DNA from: Bacillota bacterium
GTDB lineage: Bacteria; Bacillota; Clostridia; Christensenellales; CAG-138
Assembly (NCBI GenBank): GCA_023451115.1
Contig: JAEXFV010000191.1
Location: forward strand, 1-35,358
Length of the DNA: 35,358 bases
Direction: 5' to 3'
The translations under genes and the position numbers were made by a program. The notes beneath the pieces were generated by a model. That model saw only the letters and a program-made list of their open reading frames with translations. It had not been told where the DNA came from and ran no database searches. Each line of letters begins with the position of its first letter. Position 1 is the first letter of the stretch. Of the stretch, positions 1 through 6,982 are shown piece after piece.

Positions 1-1075
1 TAATAAAGCTTTGCAGCGTAATCAACACCGTGCACCCAAAGGCCGTAAGCATGGTAAAGCGATCCGGTGCATTAAGCGCAATCAACGCTCCCCGAATAAT
101 GAATACCAGATAAAAAGCGATGACGCAGATCCCCACAATTGCTCCAAATTCTTCGCAAATCACGGCAAAAATATAATCCGTGTGGTAAGCGGGAATAACC
201 TTGGGCGTCCCTCTGGTTAAGCCCATGCCCCAAAGCCCGCCGCTGGCAATTGCCATGAGGCCTTGCGCAATTTGATAGCCACTGCCCGAATAGGTGGCCC
301 AGGGATTTTTCCAAATCGCTACCCGCGCCTTTACATGGTCAAACAAAAAGTAGCTGGCAACGGCGCCTATGCTGCCAACGCCCAACCCCACGCAAGTCAT
401 AACCTTATTGCCGGTGGCCACATAATAAACGATCAAAGCGGTTCCCGCAATCAGTACCGCCGCCCCCAGGTCACGTTCCAGCACCAGCAGGCCAACCACC
501 ATGAGTACATACACCAGCATAGGCAACATACTGCGGATATCTGTGCTGTTGGTAAGCCAATGCGCCAAAATGAATACCGTCATCACCTTGACGAATTCTG
601 AAGGCTGAAAGCTCATATTTCCAATGGAGATCCAGTTTTTGGCGCCATATTTTTCGCTGCCGATCACAAACAGCACCGCCAGCACCCCTACGCCAGCCAG
701 CATCATCAGCCAGTTCAAACGCCGAAACAAATTGGGCCTGCGCATCAATACAATGCAAATCACCATCAACAGCATGCCAATGCCAAACCACACGATCTGT
801 TTGTAAGCCGTGTCCGGATCAATCCTGTACTGCACGATCAACCCAATTGCCACCAGCACGTTGGCAATAATCAGTAAAAATCGGTCCAAATGACGAAATA
901 CCGATGTCAACAAAATATATTGAAACAGCAACAACGCCACCAAAATGCCGCCAAATGCAAATGCTCCATAATCGATAACCGAATCACGGAATGCCAGCAA
1001 AGAAAATGCGGAAAGCTCGAAGAGGATAATCAGCGTCAACAATCCAGCAGCACTGACCCGCTTCCATCTATTCAT
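1..1075 (-). CDS. SEDS-family glycan polymerase (FtsW/RodA/SpoVE), 3' end outside window
   Basis: Polytopic membrane protein of the SEDS family, which polymerises lipid II into peptidoglycan with a class B penicillin-binding protein. About 358 codons are present without a stop, so the C-terminus lies beyond the left edge. The start ATG at 1075 overlaps the end of the FHA gene by 8 bases (ATGAATAG), so translation is probably coupled. About eight hydrophobic segments are visible. The segment reading IPAYHTDYIFAVICEEFG matches the conserved family loop containing the essential Asp. The last visible residues (LITLQSFI) match the stretch before the final family motif, so roughly 60-100 residues are missing. 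Next to an FHA gene this resembles the FHA-RodA-PBP clusters of Gram-positives. FtsW, RodA and SpoVE cannot be separated from this fragment. Confidence 0.93.
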   Translation of the reverse strand, partial: MNRWKRVSAAGLLTLIILFELSAFSLLAFRDSVIDYGAFAFGGILVALLLFQYILLTSVFRHLDRFLLIIANVLVAIGLIVQYRIDPDTAYKQIVWFGIGMLLMVICIVLMRRPNLFRRLNWLMMLAGVGVLAVLFVIGSEKYGAKNWISIGNMSFQPSEFVKVMTVFILAHWLTNSTDIRSMLPMLVYVLMVVGLLVLERDLGAAVLIAGTALIVYYVATGNKVMTCVGLGVGSIGAVASYFLFDHVKARVAIWKNPWATYSGSGYQIAQGLMAIASGGLWGMGLTRGTPKVIPAYHTDYIFAVICEEFGAIVGICVIAFYLVFIIRGALIALNAPDRFTMLTAFGCTVLITLQSFI

Positions 1076-1535
1076 CCTCTTCCTCCTCTCCCTCCAGATG
1101 CAGCATCAAAAGAAGGTCTCCCATTTGTAACGTATCCTGGGTATACAGCAGTTCTTCCTTGCGTTTTGGGATTCGCTCCCCATTGATCAATACCCCTGCT
1201 GCGCTGCCGTAATCCGCCACATACAGGCCGTTCTTTTTCTCATATAAAACGGCATGGATTGGGGCCAATGCAACAGAATCGATCACGATATCCGCCCGTT
1301 TGGAGCGGCCAATAGTGCTTTCCCGCTTGAGTGCATACCGCTGCCCTGCCAGAGCTTCGGGGCTGAGTACTTCCAAATATCCTGGGGAAATGCTGCGCAC
1401 CTGCTGCTTTACTTCCTGCATTGCCTTATATTCCCGCACGGAATGTTGGATAAGGCGAATTAAAATATATAGGATAAGGATCAGAAAAAAGTAGCGCATA
1501 CCCAACGCTACGATATCGTACGCAGTTTCATACAT
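1068..1535 (-). CDS. Membrane-anchored FHA-domain protein
   Basis: 155 residues: a short N-terminus, one membrane segment (about 13-31), a basic stretch that should place the rest in the cytoplasm, then a forkhead-associated domain (about 65-140) and a Glu-rich tail. FHA domains normally read phosphothreonine. Here the GR of the first motif (TIGRSKRADIVID) and the later His (PIHAVL) are present. The Ser three residues before that His is Ala, and the Asn of the usual StNGT motif is Ala (GSAAGVLINGE). Two of the five core ligand-binding residues are therefore missing, and phosphothreonine binding may be lost or altered. An AGGAGGGAGG ribosome site precedes the ATG. It is cotranslated with the SEDS polymerase, so it probably acts in cell-wall synthesis or division. 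Confidence 0.9.
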   Translation of the reverse strand: MYETAYDIVALGMRYFFLILILYILIRLIQHSVREYKAMQEVKQQVRSISPGYLEVLSPEALAGQRYALKRESTIGRSKRADIVIDSVALAPIHAVLYEKKNGLYVADYGSAAGVLINGERIPKRKEELLYTQDTLQMGDLLLMLHLEGEEEEDE

Positions 1536-1575
1536 GTGCGCTCCTCCCTCCTGCTATGCAAGTATTACCGGTTCC

Positions 1576-1584
1576 ATCATATCA
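1576..1584 (-). promoter_or_regulatory. Extended -10 promoter for FHA-SEDS operon
   Basis: Reading the minus strand, TGATATGAT has an extended -10 TG and the hexamer TATGAT, and lies about 40 bases before the FHA start. No clear -35 is visible, as expected for extended -10 promoters. It abuts the hairpin at 1582-1617. Confidence 0.45.
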
Positions 1585-1617
1585 TAAAGCCGCCATAAAA
1601 AAATGGCGGCTTTATGA
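1582..1617 (-). terminator. Candidate terminator hairpin after NlpC/P60 gene
   Basis: A perfect 15-bp stem (1582-1596 with 1603-1617) encloses a six-base loop that is all T on the minus strand. It lies about 40 bases after the stop of the hydrolase gene. The U tract sits in the loop and only TTTATGAT follows the GC-rich part, so this is not a textbook terminator. The position, GC-rich stem and following promoter still favour this role. Confidence 0.5.
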
Positions 1618-1656
1618 ATTTTGCTGTCGCATTTTCGGGATGCTTTCCGGGCAATA

Positions 1657-2601
1657 TTATTCGTCCGGCCTGATAATAGGTCTGGATAAATTTATGATAT
1701 TCTCAATCCCGCTTTTTGCTTTATATTGCAGTGGCCTTTTCTGGGCTTCCAAACGGGATTCAATGCGGAAGGTATGCCCCGTATCCGGGTTTTGCCACTT
1801 AAATACCCCATTGGGGCATTGATATAGCGTCTGCTTGCCGGATTTAACGGATGTGAAAAACTGCACGCCAACCCCCGCCAGGCTGGAGCGGGCGTGACGC
1901 ACTTTTAGCTTTTTCATCAAGTCATAGTAATAGCGCCCATCCGACCAACCGCATTCCAGCACCAAATGGGCATCCGGTGGAAAATCCGGCCAGTATTCCT
2001 GCAGCGCTTCTACCAATCCCAATTTTCTCGCAGTGCCAATATACAGTTGCGTGTGGCTGCCGTGGCCGCTGCGATAACTGTAATTTTGCGAGTTATAGGC
2101 TACATCCCCAATCATGGCTTCCTCAAAGGAAGGAATAACCAGATGCTCTCTGACGCCCGGCAGTTTTCTGGGGACGCCGCTTACACCGGATAAAAATTGC
2201 CCTGCGGAGGAATCGTTCACTGTATAGCCCAGTTGATAATAAATCCAGGCGATATATTCCGCACAGTCCAGCCCACGTACAGGATATTGTGCGTCTCCGG
2301 TGCTAGCCCACCAATTTTCTCCAAAGCCGGAATTTCGTCCATTGCCGCCAAACTGAAACGGTACACCCGACACGGTAACTCCCTTGATCTGCGCCACATA
2401 AGAGTCAATATCCACTCCATGTGCCTTTTCATAAGCCAATACAAAGGGATGATCATAAGGCAGCAGCCGCAATCCGGTTTCTACAATTTGCTGTTCAAAG
2501 TCAGTCATAGCATGCGCTTCTTCCGCTTTTGCACGCAATGGGAGCAAAAAGCAAATAACGCATAGCAATAATCCAACCGCCCAACGGCCTCTTCTCATCA
2601 A
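1657..2601 (-). CDS. Secreted NlpC/P60-like peptidoglycan hydrolase
   Basis: 314 residues with a signal peptide (basic start, hydrophobic core, likely cleavage after AKA at residue 26). The mature protein carries a cysteine peptidase fold of the NlpC/P60 type. LDCAEYIAWIYYQLGY holds the nucleophile (Cys113) at the start of the core helix, and GSHTQLYIG holds the catalytic His (His183), preceded by the usual GDV turn. The family cleaves peptide stems of peptidoglycan. No SH3 or LysM domain is evident; about 35 N-terminal and 90 C-terminal residues outside the core are unassigned. ATGs at 2601 and 2598 both follow AAAGGCGG, so the start is uncertain by one codon. It appears monocistronic, with its own promoter and the hairpin at 1582-1617. 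Confidence 0.85.
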   Translation of the reverse strand: MMRRGRWAVGLLLCVICFLLPLRAKAEEAHAMTDFEQQIVETGLRLLPYDHPFVLAYEKAHGVDIDSYVAQIKGVTVSGVPFQFGGNGRNSGFGENWWASTGDAQYPVRGLDCAEYIAWIYYQLGYTVNDSSAGQFLSGVSGVPRKLPGVREHLVIPSFEEAMIGDVAYNSQNYSYRSGHGSHTQLYIGTARKLGLVEALQEYWPDFPPDAHLVLECGWSDGRYYYDLMKKLKVRHARSSLAGVGVQFFTSVKSGKQTLYQCPNGVFKWQNPDTGHTFRIESRLEAQKRPLQYKAKSGIENIINLSRPIIRPDE

Positions 2602-2636
2602 CTCGCACCGCCTTTCAGGTCATTCCACGTCTTTTT

Positions 2637-2665
2637 ATCTTACGCTATGAAAGCCTTTCAGGCAA
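2637..2665 (-). promoter_or_regulatory. Candidate promoter for NlpC/P60 gene
   Basis: On the minus strand TTGCCT (2665-2660) and TAAGAT (2642-2637) are separated by 17 bases, each matching four of six sigma-A consensus positions. It lies between the uraA terminator and the start at 2601. Confidence 0.45.
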
Positions 2666-2676
2666 CATAAGCCGTT

Positions 2677-2705
2677 AAAAAAGGCGGTGGAATTTTTCCA
2701 CCGCC
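2677..2705 (-). terminator. uraA: Intrinsic terminator of pyrR-uraA
   Basis: The minus strand has a perfect 10-bp stem, GGCGGTGGAA with TTCCACCGCC (2705-2696 and 2692-2683), with a three-base loop, followed directly by six T residues (2682-2677). This is a canonical Rho-independent terminator, 31 bases after the uraA stop codon. Confidence 0.92.
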
Positions 2706-2718
2706 CGGCTTTGCGCCT

Positions 2719-2736
2719 AAGGTTGAAAACAACCTT
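2719..2736 (-). other. Second hairpin at the uraA stop codon
   Basis: A perfect 7-bp stem, AAGGTTG with CAACCTT and a TTTT loop on the minus strand, begins at the last base of the uraA stop codon. No T tract follows. It sits directly ahead of the main terminator and may protect the 3' end or aid termination. Confidence 0.55.
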
Positions 2737-4130
2737 TATTTTTCTTCTTCCTCTACTACTGTTTGTACGGTAATGAGCGGCGCGGGTTCTGTGTCTTCCT
2801 CTTCCTTGTGGTTGGGGATGATCAGGTTCAAAACAATGCCCACTACGGTAGCGATGGCCAACGGAGACAACTCCACGCTGCCCGCCATGATTTTCAGGGA
2901 ACTGTCCCCGGTGATATCGCCTGCCAGGCTCATTGCGCCCAAGCCAAGGCCAATTGCCAGCACTACGGAAACCACAATCAGGTTCTTGGAATTGGAGAAA
3001 TCTACCCTGGCATCCACCAACGCCCGCAGGCCGGAAGCGGAAATCATGCCAAAGAGCACAATGGAAGCGCCGCCAATTACCGCGGAGGGAATGGTGCTGA
3101 TTGCCGTACCAAAGACGGAGAAGCAGCCAAACACCACAGCCATACAGGCAGCATAGAAAATGTTTTTAGGATTATAGTTCTTGGTAATTGCCAACACTGC
3201 TGTGTTTTCACCATAAGTGGTGTTGGCAGGGCCGCCCAGGCAACCCGCGATCATGGTAGCGACGCCATCGCCCAATACAGTTTTATGCACGCCGGGGTCT
3301 ACCATAAAGTCTTTACCGCAGATCATGCTGTTAGCGCTGATATCCCCCAGGTGTTCCATAAAGGTTACCAAAGCCAGGGGAACGATGGCCAGGATCGTGC
3401 CCGCGTCAAAGCTCAAGTGGTTGTAGAAGCCAAAGGTCGTCTGCATATCCTGGAAAATCACAATCTTGCTCCAGTCGCAGCTGGAATAATCCACCAATCC
3501 AATGAAAAGGGAATAGATATATCCTACGATAAAGCCCATGAGAATGGGGATTACCTTGAGGAAACTCTTGGGTTTGGCATAGGCGTTGACCACAACAATG
3601 CTCAGCGCCGTAATGCCGGCAGCAGTCCATTCCTTCCAAACGGGCGTTCCTGTCCACACAGCCTGGCCAATGATATTGTTCCAGAACATTTTGGGCGCCA
3701 GTATCATGCCAATTACAATAATTACCGGTCCAACCACAATGGGGGGAAACAGGCGCTTCACTTTTTTTACGCCCACCTGCTTGATGACCAGAGAGAGGAT
3801 TACGTACACCAAGCCAGCCAGCACTACGGCAACCATAGCCTTGCCCATTTGTATATTCCACTCCGGCGTACCGATGGTGGTACCAGCCATGCAGCTTTGC
3901 AAAGCCGGCAAGAAAGCGAAGGAGCTCCCAAGGAATACCGGAACTTTACGGTTGGTAATAAAGTAGAAGCAGATGGTTCCTACCCCTGCAGCCAGCAGTG
4001 CTACGCTGATGCTCATATTGCACAGGATAGGTACGAGCACGGTTGCGCCAAACATGGCAAACATGTGTTGGAAGCTAAGTACGGCGGTCTTTGCCGTAAA
4101 CTTAGATTCCGTTTGATATGGATTGCTCAT
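2736..4130 (-). CDS. uraA: Uracil/xanthine permease, NCS2 family
   Basis: 464-residue polytopic membrane protein with about 12-14 hydrophobic segments. The N-terminal region (FGATVLVPILCNMSISVALL) and GLGTL-like repeat segments fit the nucleobase:cation symporter-2 family, and the partner gene pyrR points to uracil as substrate. The mid-protein stretch with EHLGDISANSMICGKDF and GGPANTTYGENTAVLAITKN matches the family regions carrying the conserved acidic substrate-binding residues. An in-frame TTG lies just upstream at 4133, but the ATG at 4130 has the better-spaced GGAGG site (8 bases). It is cotranscribed with pyrR, 84 bases upstream, and should respond to the same attenuator. Two hairpins follow the stop. 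Confidence 0.93.
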   Translation of the reverse strand: MSNPYQTESKFTAKTAVLSFQHMFAMFGATVLVPILCNMSISVALLAAGVGTICFYFITNRKVPVFLGSSFAFLPALQSCMAGTTIGTPEWNIQMGKAMVAVVLAGLVYVILSLVIKQVGVKKVKRLFPPIVVGPVIIVIGMILAPKMFWNNIIGQAVWTGTPVWKEWTAAGITALSIVVVNAYAKPKSFLKVIPILMGFIVGYIYSLFIGLVDYSSCDWSKIVIFQDMQTTFGFYNHLSFDAGTILAIVPLALVTFMEHLGDISANSMICGKDFMVDPGVHKTVLGDGVATMIAGCLGGPANTTYGENTAVLAITKNYNPKNIFYAACMAVVFGCFSVFGTAISTIPSAVIGGASIVLFGMISASGLRALVDARVDFSNSKNLIVVSVVLAIGLGLGAMSLAGDITGDSSLKIMAGSVELSPLAIATVVGIVLNLIIPNHKEEEDTEPAPLITVQTVVEEEEK

Positions 4131-4214
4131 CAAAGGATCCTCCTATGTATAAAAATAAATTCATATCGCAACATCCCGGCAGATGCCCAGATGCAATGCT
4201 TCATTGTCCTTTGG

Positions 4215-4751
4215 CTAACGTTGCAGCAATACCTGGTTGCTCGCATCAAACTCTTTCACGCATACCACAACCTGTTCTTCCTTTGCGGTAGGCAAATTTT
4301 TCCCAACATAGTCGGCACGGATGGGCAATTCCCTATGGCCCCTGTCAATCAATACCGCAAGTTGAATACGCGCCGGACGCCCCAAATCCATCACAGCCTC
4401 CATTGCTGCCCGGGCAGTACGGCCGGTGAACAACACATCATCTACCAGCAGCACTACTTTTTTATTTACCTCAAAGGTGAAATCATTGCCCTTGCACACT
4501 GGCTGTTCCCATTCCTGGGACAAATCGTCACGATAAAACGTAATATCCAGCCCGCCTACCGGAATATCTACGCCTTCAATCTTGCGAATATTTTGGGCAA
4601 TCCGCTGCGCCAAAGGCAGGCCTCTTCTACGGATGCCAACCAACACCAGGTCCTGCGTTCCTTTGTTGCGTTCCAAAACCTCATGAGAAATACGGATCAA
4701 TGCCCGGTTCATCCCATCCTGGTCCATAATTTGCTTTGCGCCTTGCACCAT
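4215..4751 (-). CDS. pyrR: Bifunctional pyrimidine attenuator protein / uracil phosphoribosyltransferase
   Basis: 178 residues matching PyrR along its whole length. It begins MVQGAKQIMDQDGMNRALIR, and contains the PRPP-binding loop VVLLVDDVLFTGRTARAAM and the C-terminal IDRGHRELPIRADYVGKNLP block. PyrR binds pyr mRNA leaders when UMP is high and causes termination; many members also make UMP from uracil and PRPP. The frame stays open upstream to 4850, but the ATG at 4751 follows a GGGAGGTGGGAG ribosome site, matches the family N-terminus and avoids the terminator hairpin. It is paired with uraA behind an attenuator. The lspA-rluD-pyrR-uraA order is conserved in Bacillota. Confidence 0.96.
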   Translation of the reverse strand: MVQGAKQIMDQDGMNRALIRISHEVLERNKGTQDLVLVGIRRRGLPLAQRIAQNIRKIEGVDIPVGGLDITFYRDDLSQEWEQPVCKGNDFTFEVNKKVVLLVDDVLFTGRTARAAMEAVMDLGRPARIQLAVLIDRGHRELPIRADYVGKNLPTAKEEQVVVCVKEFDASNQVLLQR

Positions 4752-4777
4752 GCTCCCACCTCCCGTCCTGCAAACAT

Positions 4778-4809
4778 AAAAAATACGCTTCCCGGCCCGG
4801 AAAGCGTAT
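4778..4809 (-). terminator. pyrR: Attenuator terminator in pyrR leader
   Basis: On the minus strand ATACGCTTTCCGG pairs with CCGGGAAGCGTAT (one G-U wobble) and is followed by five T residues, ending 27 bases before the pyrR start. It lies downstream of the leader promoter, so it can terminate the pyrR-uraA transcript before the genes. The upstream GTATATGC can pair imperfectly with GCGCATAC (4813-4806) and would block the 5' arm, making it a candidate antiterminator. Confidence 0.85.
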
Positions 4810-4831
4810 GCGCCAGCATAGCATATACACC

Positions 4832-4870
4832 CAGACCTTTTCGACATCACGGTGCCGAATTAAAGCTCTG
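4832..4870 (-). promoter_or_regulatory. PyrR-binding anti-antiterminator hairpin
   Basis: The leader folds into a lower stem, CAGAGCTTT (4870-4862) with AAAGGTCTG (4840-4832) and one G-G mismatch, an asymmetric internal loop, and an upper stem CGGCA with TGTCG. The upper stem closes a hexaloop CCGTGA (4852-4847). The hexaloop fits the CNGNGA consensus of the PyrR binding loop known from Bacillus pyr leaders, and the two-stem shape also agrees. The closing pair is A-U rather than the usual C-G. Confidence 0.7.
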
Positions 4871-4883
4871 TTTCACTTTAGCT

Positions 4884-4912
4884 ACTATACCATTTTATAA
4901 ATAAATTGTAAA
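4884..4912 (-). promoter_or_regulatory. Sigma-A promoter of pyrR-uraA
   Basis: TTTACA (4912-4907), a 17-base spacer and TATAGT (4889-4884), preceded by TGG, give a near-consensus promoter on the minus strand. Transcription should begin near 4877, leaving a leader of about 125 bases that holds the PyrR-binding hairpin and the attenuator. Confidence 0.8.
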
Positions 4913-4931
4913 TAGAATATATAGAAAAGAG

Positions 4932-5369
4932 TTATTCCTCTTCTTGCTGGAAAACTTTTTCCGCCACAAAGGAAAGCTCTTCGTAACCATCCATCGTCAA
5001 CGTGTCTCCCGCAGGGCCCACAAATTCCGCCCGGCGTATCCAGCTGGGGTCATAAGTGATACGCCATACCGCATATCCCTCGCCGGCTTCCCCCGACACC
5101 TGCATCTTTAAGGTTGTAAATGAACGGGAAAGGGATAATTCCTGGCCCATTGGGCCGTACAGCACCGCATACATTCGAATTTCCCTGCTGCCCATTTGGG
5201 CAGGATCTGCATAAAGCATCAATCCCCGCTCTCCATCCAGGCTGGCAAAGGCGTGCAATGCCTCCTGGGTGAGATCCTCAGGTGGAATCAAGCGGCAATC
5301 ATCCGCCGCCCCACAACCGGCAAATAGAATACAACATGCAATCAACAATATAGTAACGACTTTTTTCAA
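4932..5369 (-). CDS. Putative lipoprotein of unknown function
   Basis: 145 residues. A lipoprotein signal is clear: KKVVTILLIACCILFAGC, with the lipobox LFAGC giving Cys as the first mature residue. The rest is a compact, acidic domain of about 120 residues, likely rich in beta strands, that I do not recognise. The proposed start is TTG at 5369: GGGAGG lies 7 bases before it and the TTG overlaps the rluD stop as TTGA, so translation is probably coupled. An upstream in-frame TTG at 5384 would put the ribosome site inside the gene. It lies between rluD and pyrR, a junction where these two genes are usually adjacent, so it appears to be a lineage-specific insertion. It ends in a Gln/Glu-rich tail. 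Confidence 0.8.
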   Translation of the reverse strand: MKKVVTILLIACCILFAGCGAADDCRLIPPEDLTQEALHAFASLDGERGLMLYADPAQMGSREIRMYAVLYGPMGQELSLSRSFTTLKMQVSGEAGEGYAVWRITYDPSWIRRAEFVGPAGDTLTMDGYEELSFVAEKVFQQEEE

Positions 5370-6349
5370 TTCATTTCCTCCCAAATCCGCCTGCCGTCCC
5401 AGCCAGCCTTGCGCAGCGCAGCCAAAAAATCTTCTGGCGGCGGAGCCGTAAATATCATCCGTTCCTCCGTACGCGGATGCGTTAGCTCCAGCTTCCAGGC
5501 GTGCAAAGCCTGCCCCTCCAGCCCCAGCTTGGGTTTGGCCGGTCCATATACGATATCTCCTGCCACAGGGTGTTTACAATAGGCCATATGTACTCTGATT
5601 TGATGGGTACGTCCGGTTTCCAGCCGCAGCTGCAGTAATGTGAATTGCCCAAACCGCTCCAGCACCTGCCAGTGGGTGACGGAGGGCCTGCCCTCCGGTG
5701 CAATGGCCATGCGTTTACGATCCACAGGATGCCTGCCAATGGGCTGATCTACCACGCCGGTATCCTCCCGGATATTGCCCTCCACAATGGCGAGATACGT
5801 GCGCCCTGCTGTATGCGCTTTGATTTGCGCACTCAGGGATTGATGCGCCCTGTCGTTTTTCGCTACCACAATCAAACCCGAGGTATACTTATCAATTCTG
5901 TGAACAATCCCTGGCCGCAGTACGCCGCCGATCCCGGAAAGATCCTTAACATGGTATAGCAGCGCGTTTACCATAGTGCCGGTTTGGTTTCCAACCGCTG
6001 GATGCACCACCATGCCTTTGGGCTTGTTGACGACGCAAATATCCCCATCCTGATATACAATATCCAATGGGATATTTTCCGCCTCCACTTCCAGCTCCTG
6101 GGGCGGCTCTAAAACCATTTCCACTACATCGCCACTGCTGAGCTTATGATTTGCTCTGCGCGCCACGCCATTCACCAGCACGCCGCCTTCCAAAATAAGC
6201 CGCTGAATACGGGAGCGGCTTACCTGCCCTTCGTTCTGTCCTGCTAAATACATGTCCAGCCGTTGGCCTGATTGGGCTACGATAAAGCGATACGCGATAT
6301 CTTCCTCCCCTTCCCAAGGGAGGTTGCACTCATCCATCCGTTCTTCCAC
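5366..6349 (-). CDS. rluD: RluA/RluD-family 23S rRNA pseudouridine synthase
   Basis: About 327 residues: an N-terminal S4 RNA-binding domain (around RLDMYLAGQ to SSGDVVEMVL, about residues 30-85) and a pseudouridine synthase catalytic domain. The catalytic Asp is in PGIVHRIDKYTSGLIVVAKN. The downstream RLETGRTHQIRVHMA motif is the family signature. It should isomerise uridines in large-subunit rRNA; the exact site cannot be told from sequence. A GTG at 6349 has GGAGG six bases upstream. The ATG at 6355 directly abuts GGAGG and is a poorer start, so two extra residues are possible. It overlaps the lspA 3' end by 20 bases, which couples the two genes. Confidence 0.9.
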   Translation of the reverse strand: MEERMDECNLPWEGEEDIAYRFIVAQSGQRLDMYLAGQNEGQVSRSRIQRLILEGGVLVNGVARRANHKLSSGDVVEMVLEPPQELEVEAENIPLDIVYQDGDICVVNKPKGMVVHPAVGNQTGTMVNALLYHVKDLSGIGGVLRPGIVHRIDKYTSGLIVVAKNDRAHQSLSAQIKAHTAGRTYLAIVEGNIREDTGVVDQPIGRHPVDRKRMAIAPEGRPSVTHWQVLERFGQFTLLQLRLETGRTHQIRVHMAYCKHPVAGDIVYGPAKPKLGLEGQALHAWKLELTHPRTEERMIFTAPPPEDFLAALRKAGWDGRRIWEEMN

Positions 6350-6944
6350 TGCCATCCTCCAGGCTGCCCTGCCCTTTCATTTGCCCGGACTGCGCTTCTT
6401 CTCCCTCCAAAGCTTGCATACCCGCCTGTTTTTGGGGGCGATCATCCTCTTGCTGTGGCTTTTTTTCGGTTTTTAACACCTGCTCTAATAACCGCCTGCC
6501 TTTGGGGAAAAATATTACATCAACCAGCAACAGCCCCATGCCAATGCAAACCGCCGCATCCGCCACATTAAAGATTGCAAAATGAATCAGGCAAAAATCC
6601 AGCATATCCCGCACGTATCCCAGCCAAATCCGATCGATCAGGTTGCCCACAGCGCCGGCAAGCACCAACGCCAGCGCAAAACGGATTAACCGGTGCAACA
6701 TATGCCGCTTAAAAATCAAAACCCACAAAAGGATGGCGCAGGCGATTACCGTAACCACAATAAAAAAAGTTTTCGCTCCGGCCAGCATGCCGAAAGCCGC
6801 GCCGGTATTATGGGCGCTGGTCAGATGAAATACGCCCTCCCACAAAGGGTAGGACGTACCCAAAGGCATCAGATATCGATCCGTAAAATATTTCGCTATT
6901 TGATCTGCCGTAAGCACGGCAATCATTACAATTGCTTCGAGCAT
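6330..6944 (-). CDS. lspA: Lipoprotein signal peptidase II with C-terminal tail
   Basis: 204-residue aspartyl protease of the membrane that removes signal peptides from prolipoproteins. Family motifs are in place: Asp14 near the N-terminus, NTGAAFGML (46-54), GNLIDR with Asp104, and FNVADA with Asp129; the two latter Asp are the catalytic pair. Four membrane segments end near residue 147. Residues from about 155 onward form a hydrophilic, Gln/Glu/Gly-rich tail of some 45-50 residues beyond the usual family length of roughly 160. AGGGGG precedes the ATG. The window encodes several lipoprotein clients, including the gene two positions downstream. Confidence 0.93.
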   Translation of the reverse strand: MLEAIVMIAVLTADQIAKYFTDRYLMPLGTSYPLWEGVFHLTSAHNTGAAFGMLAGAKTFFIVVTVIACAILLWVLIFKRHMLHRLIRFALALVLAGAVGNLIDRIWLGYVRDMLDFCLIHFAIFNVADAAVCIGMGLLLVDVIFFPKGRRLLEQVLKTEKKPQQEDDRPQKQAGMQALEGEEAQSGQMKGQGSLEDGSGRTDG

Positions 6945-6970
6945 TGGTTCCCCCTATCAAGTTTTGAACC

Positions 6971-6979
6971 AGTATACCA
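6971..6979 (-). promoter_or_regulatory. Extended -10 promoter for lspA-rluD
   Basis: The minus strand reads TGGTATACT, an extended -10 element, 27 bases before the lspA ATG and just after the stop of the substrate-binding protein gene. No good -35 was seen. The same nonamer precedes rbgA. Confidence 0.5.
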
Positions 6980-6982
6980 TAC

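Noticed and set aside
2763..4904. 713-codon plus-strand open frame across uraA and pyrR
   Set aside because: It lies antisense to two clearly conserved genes, is His/Gln-rich in a way typical of antisense frames, and crosses the pyrR promoter and attenuator.
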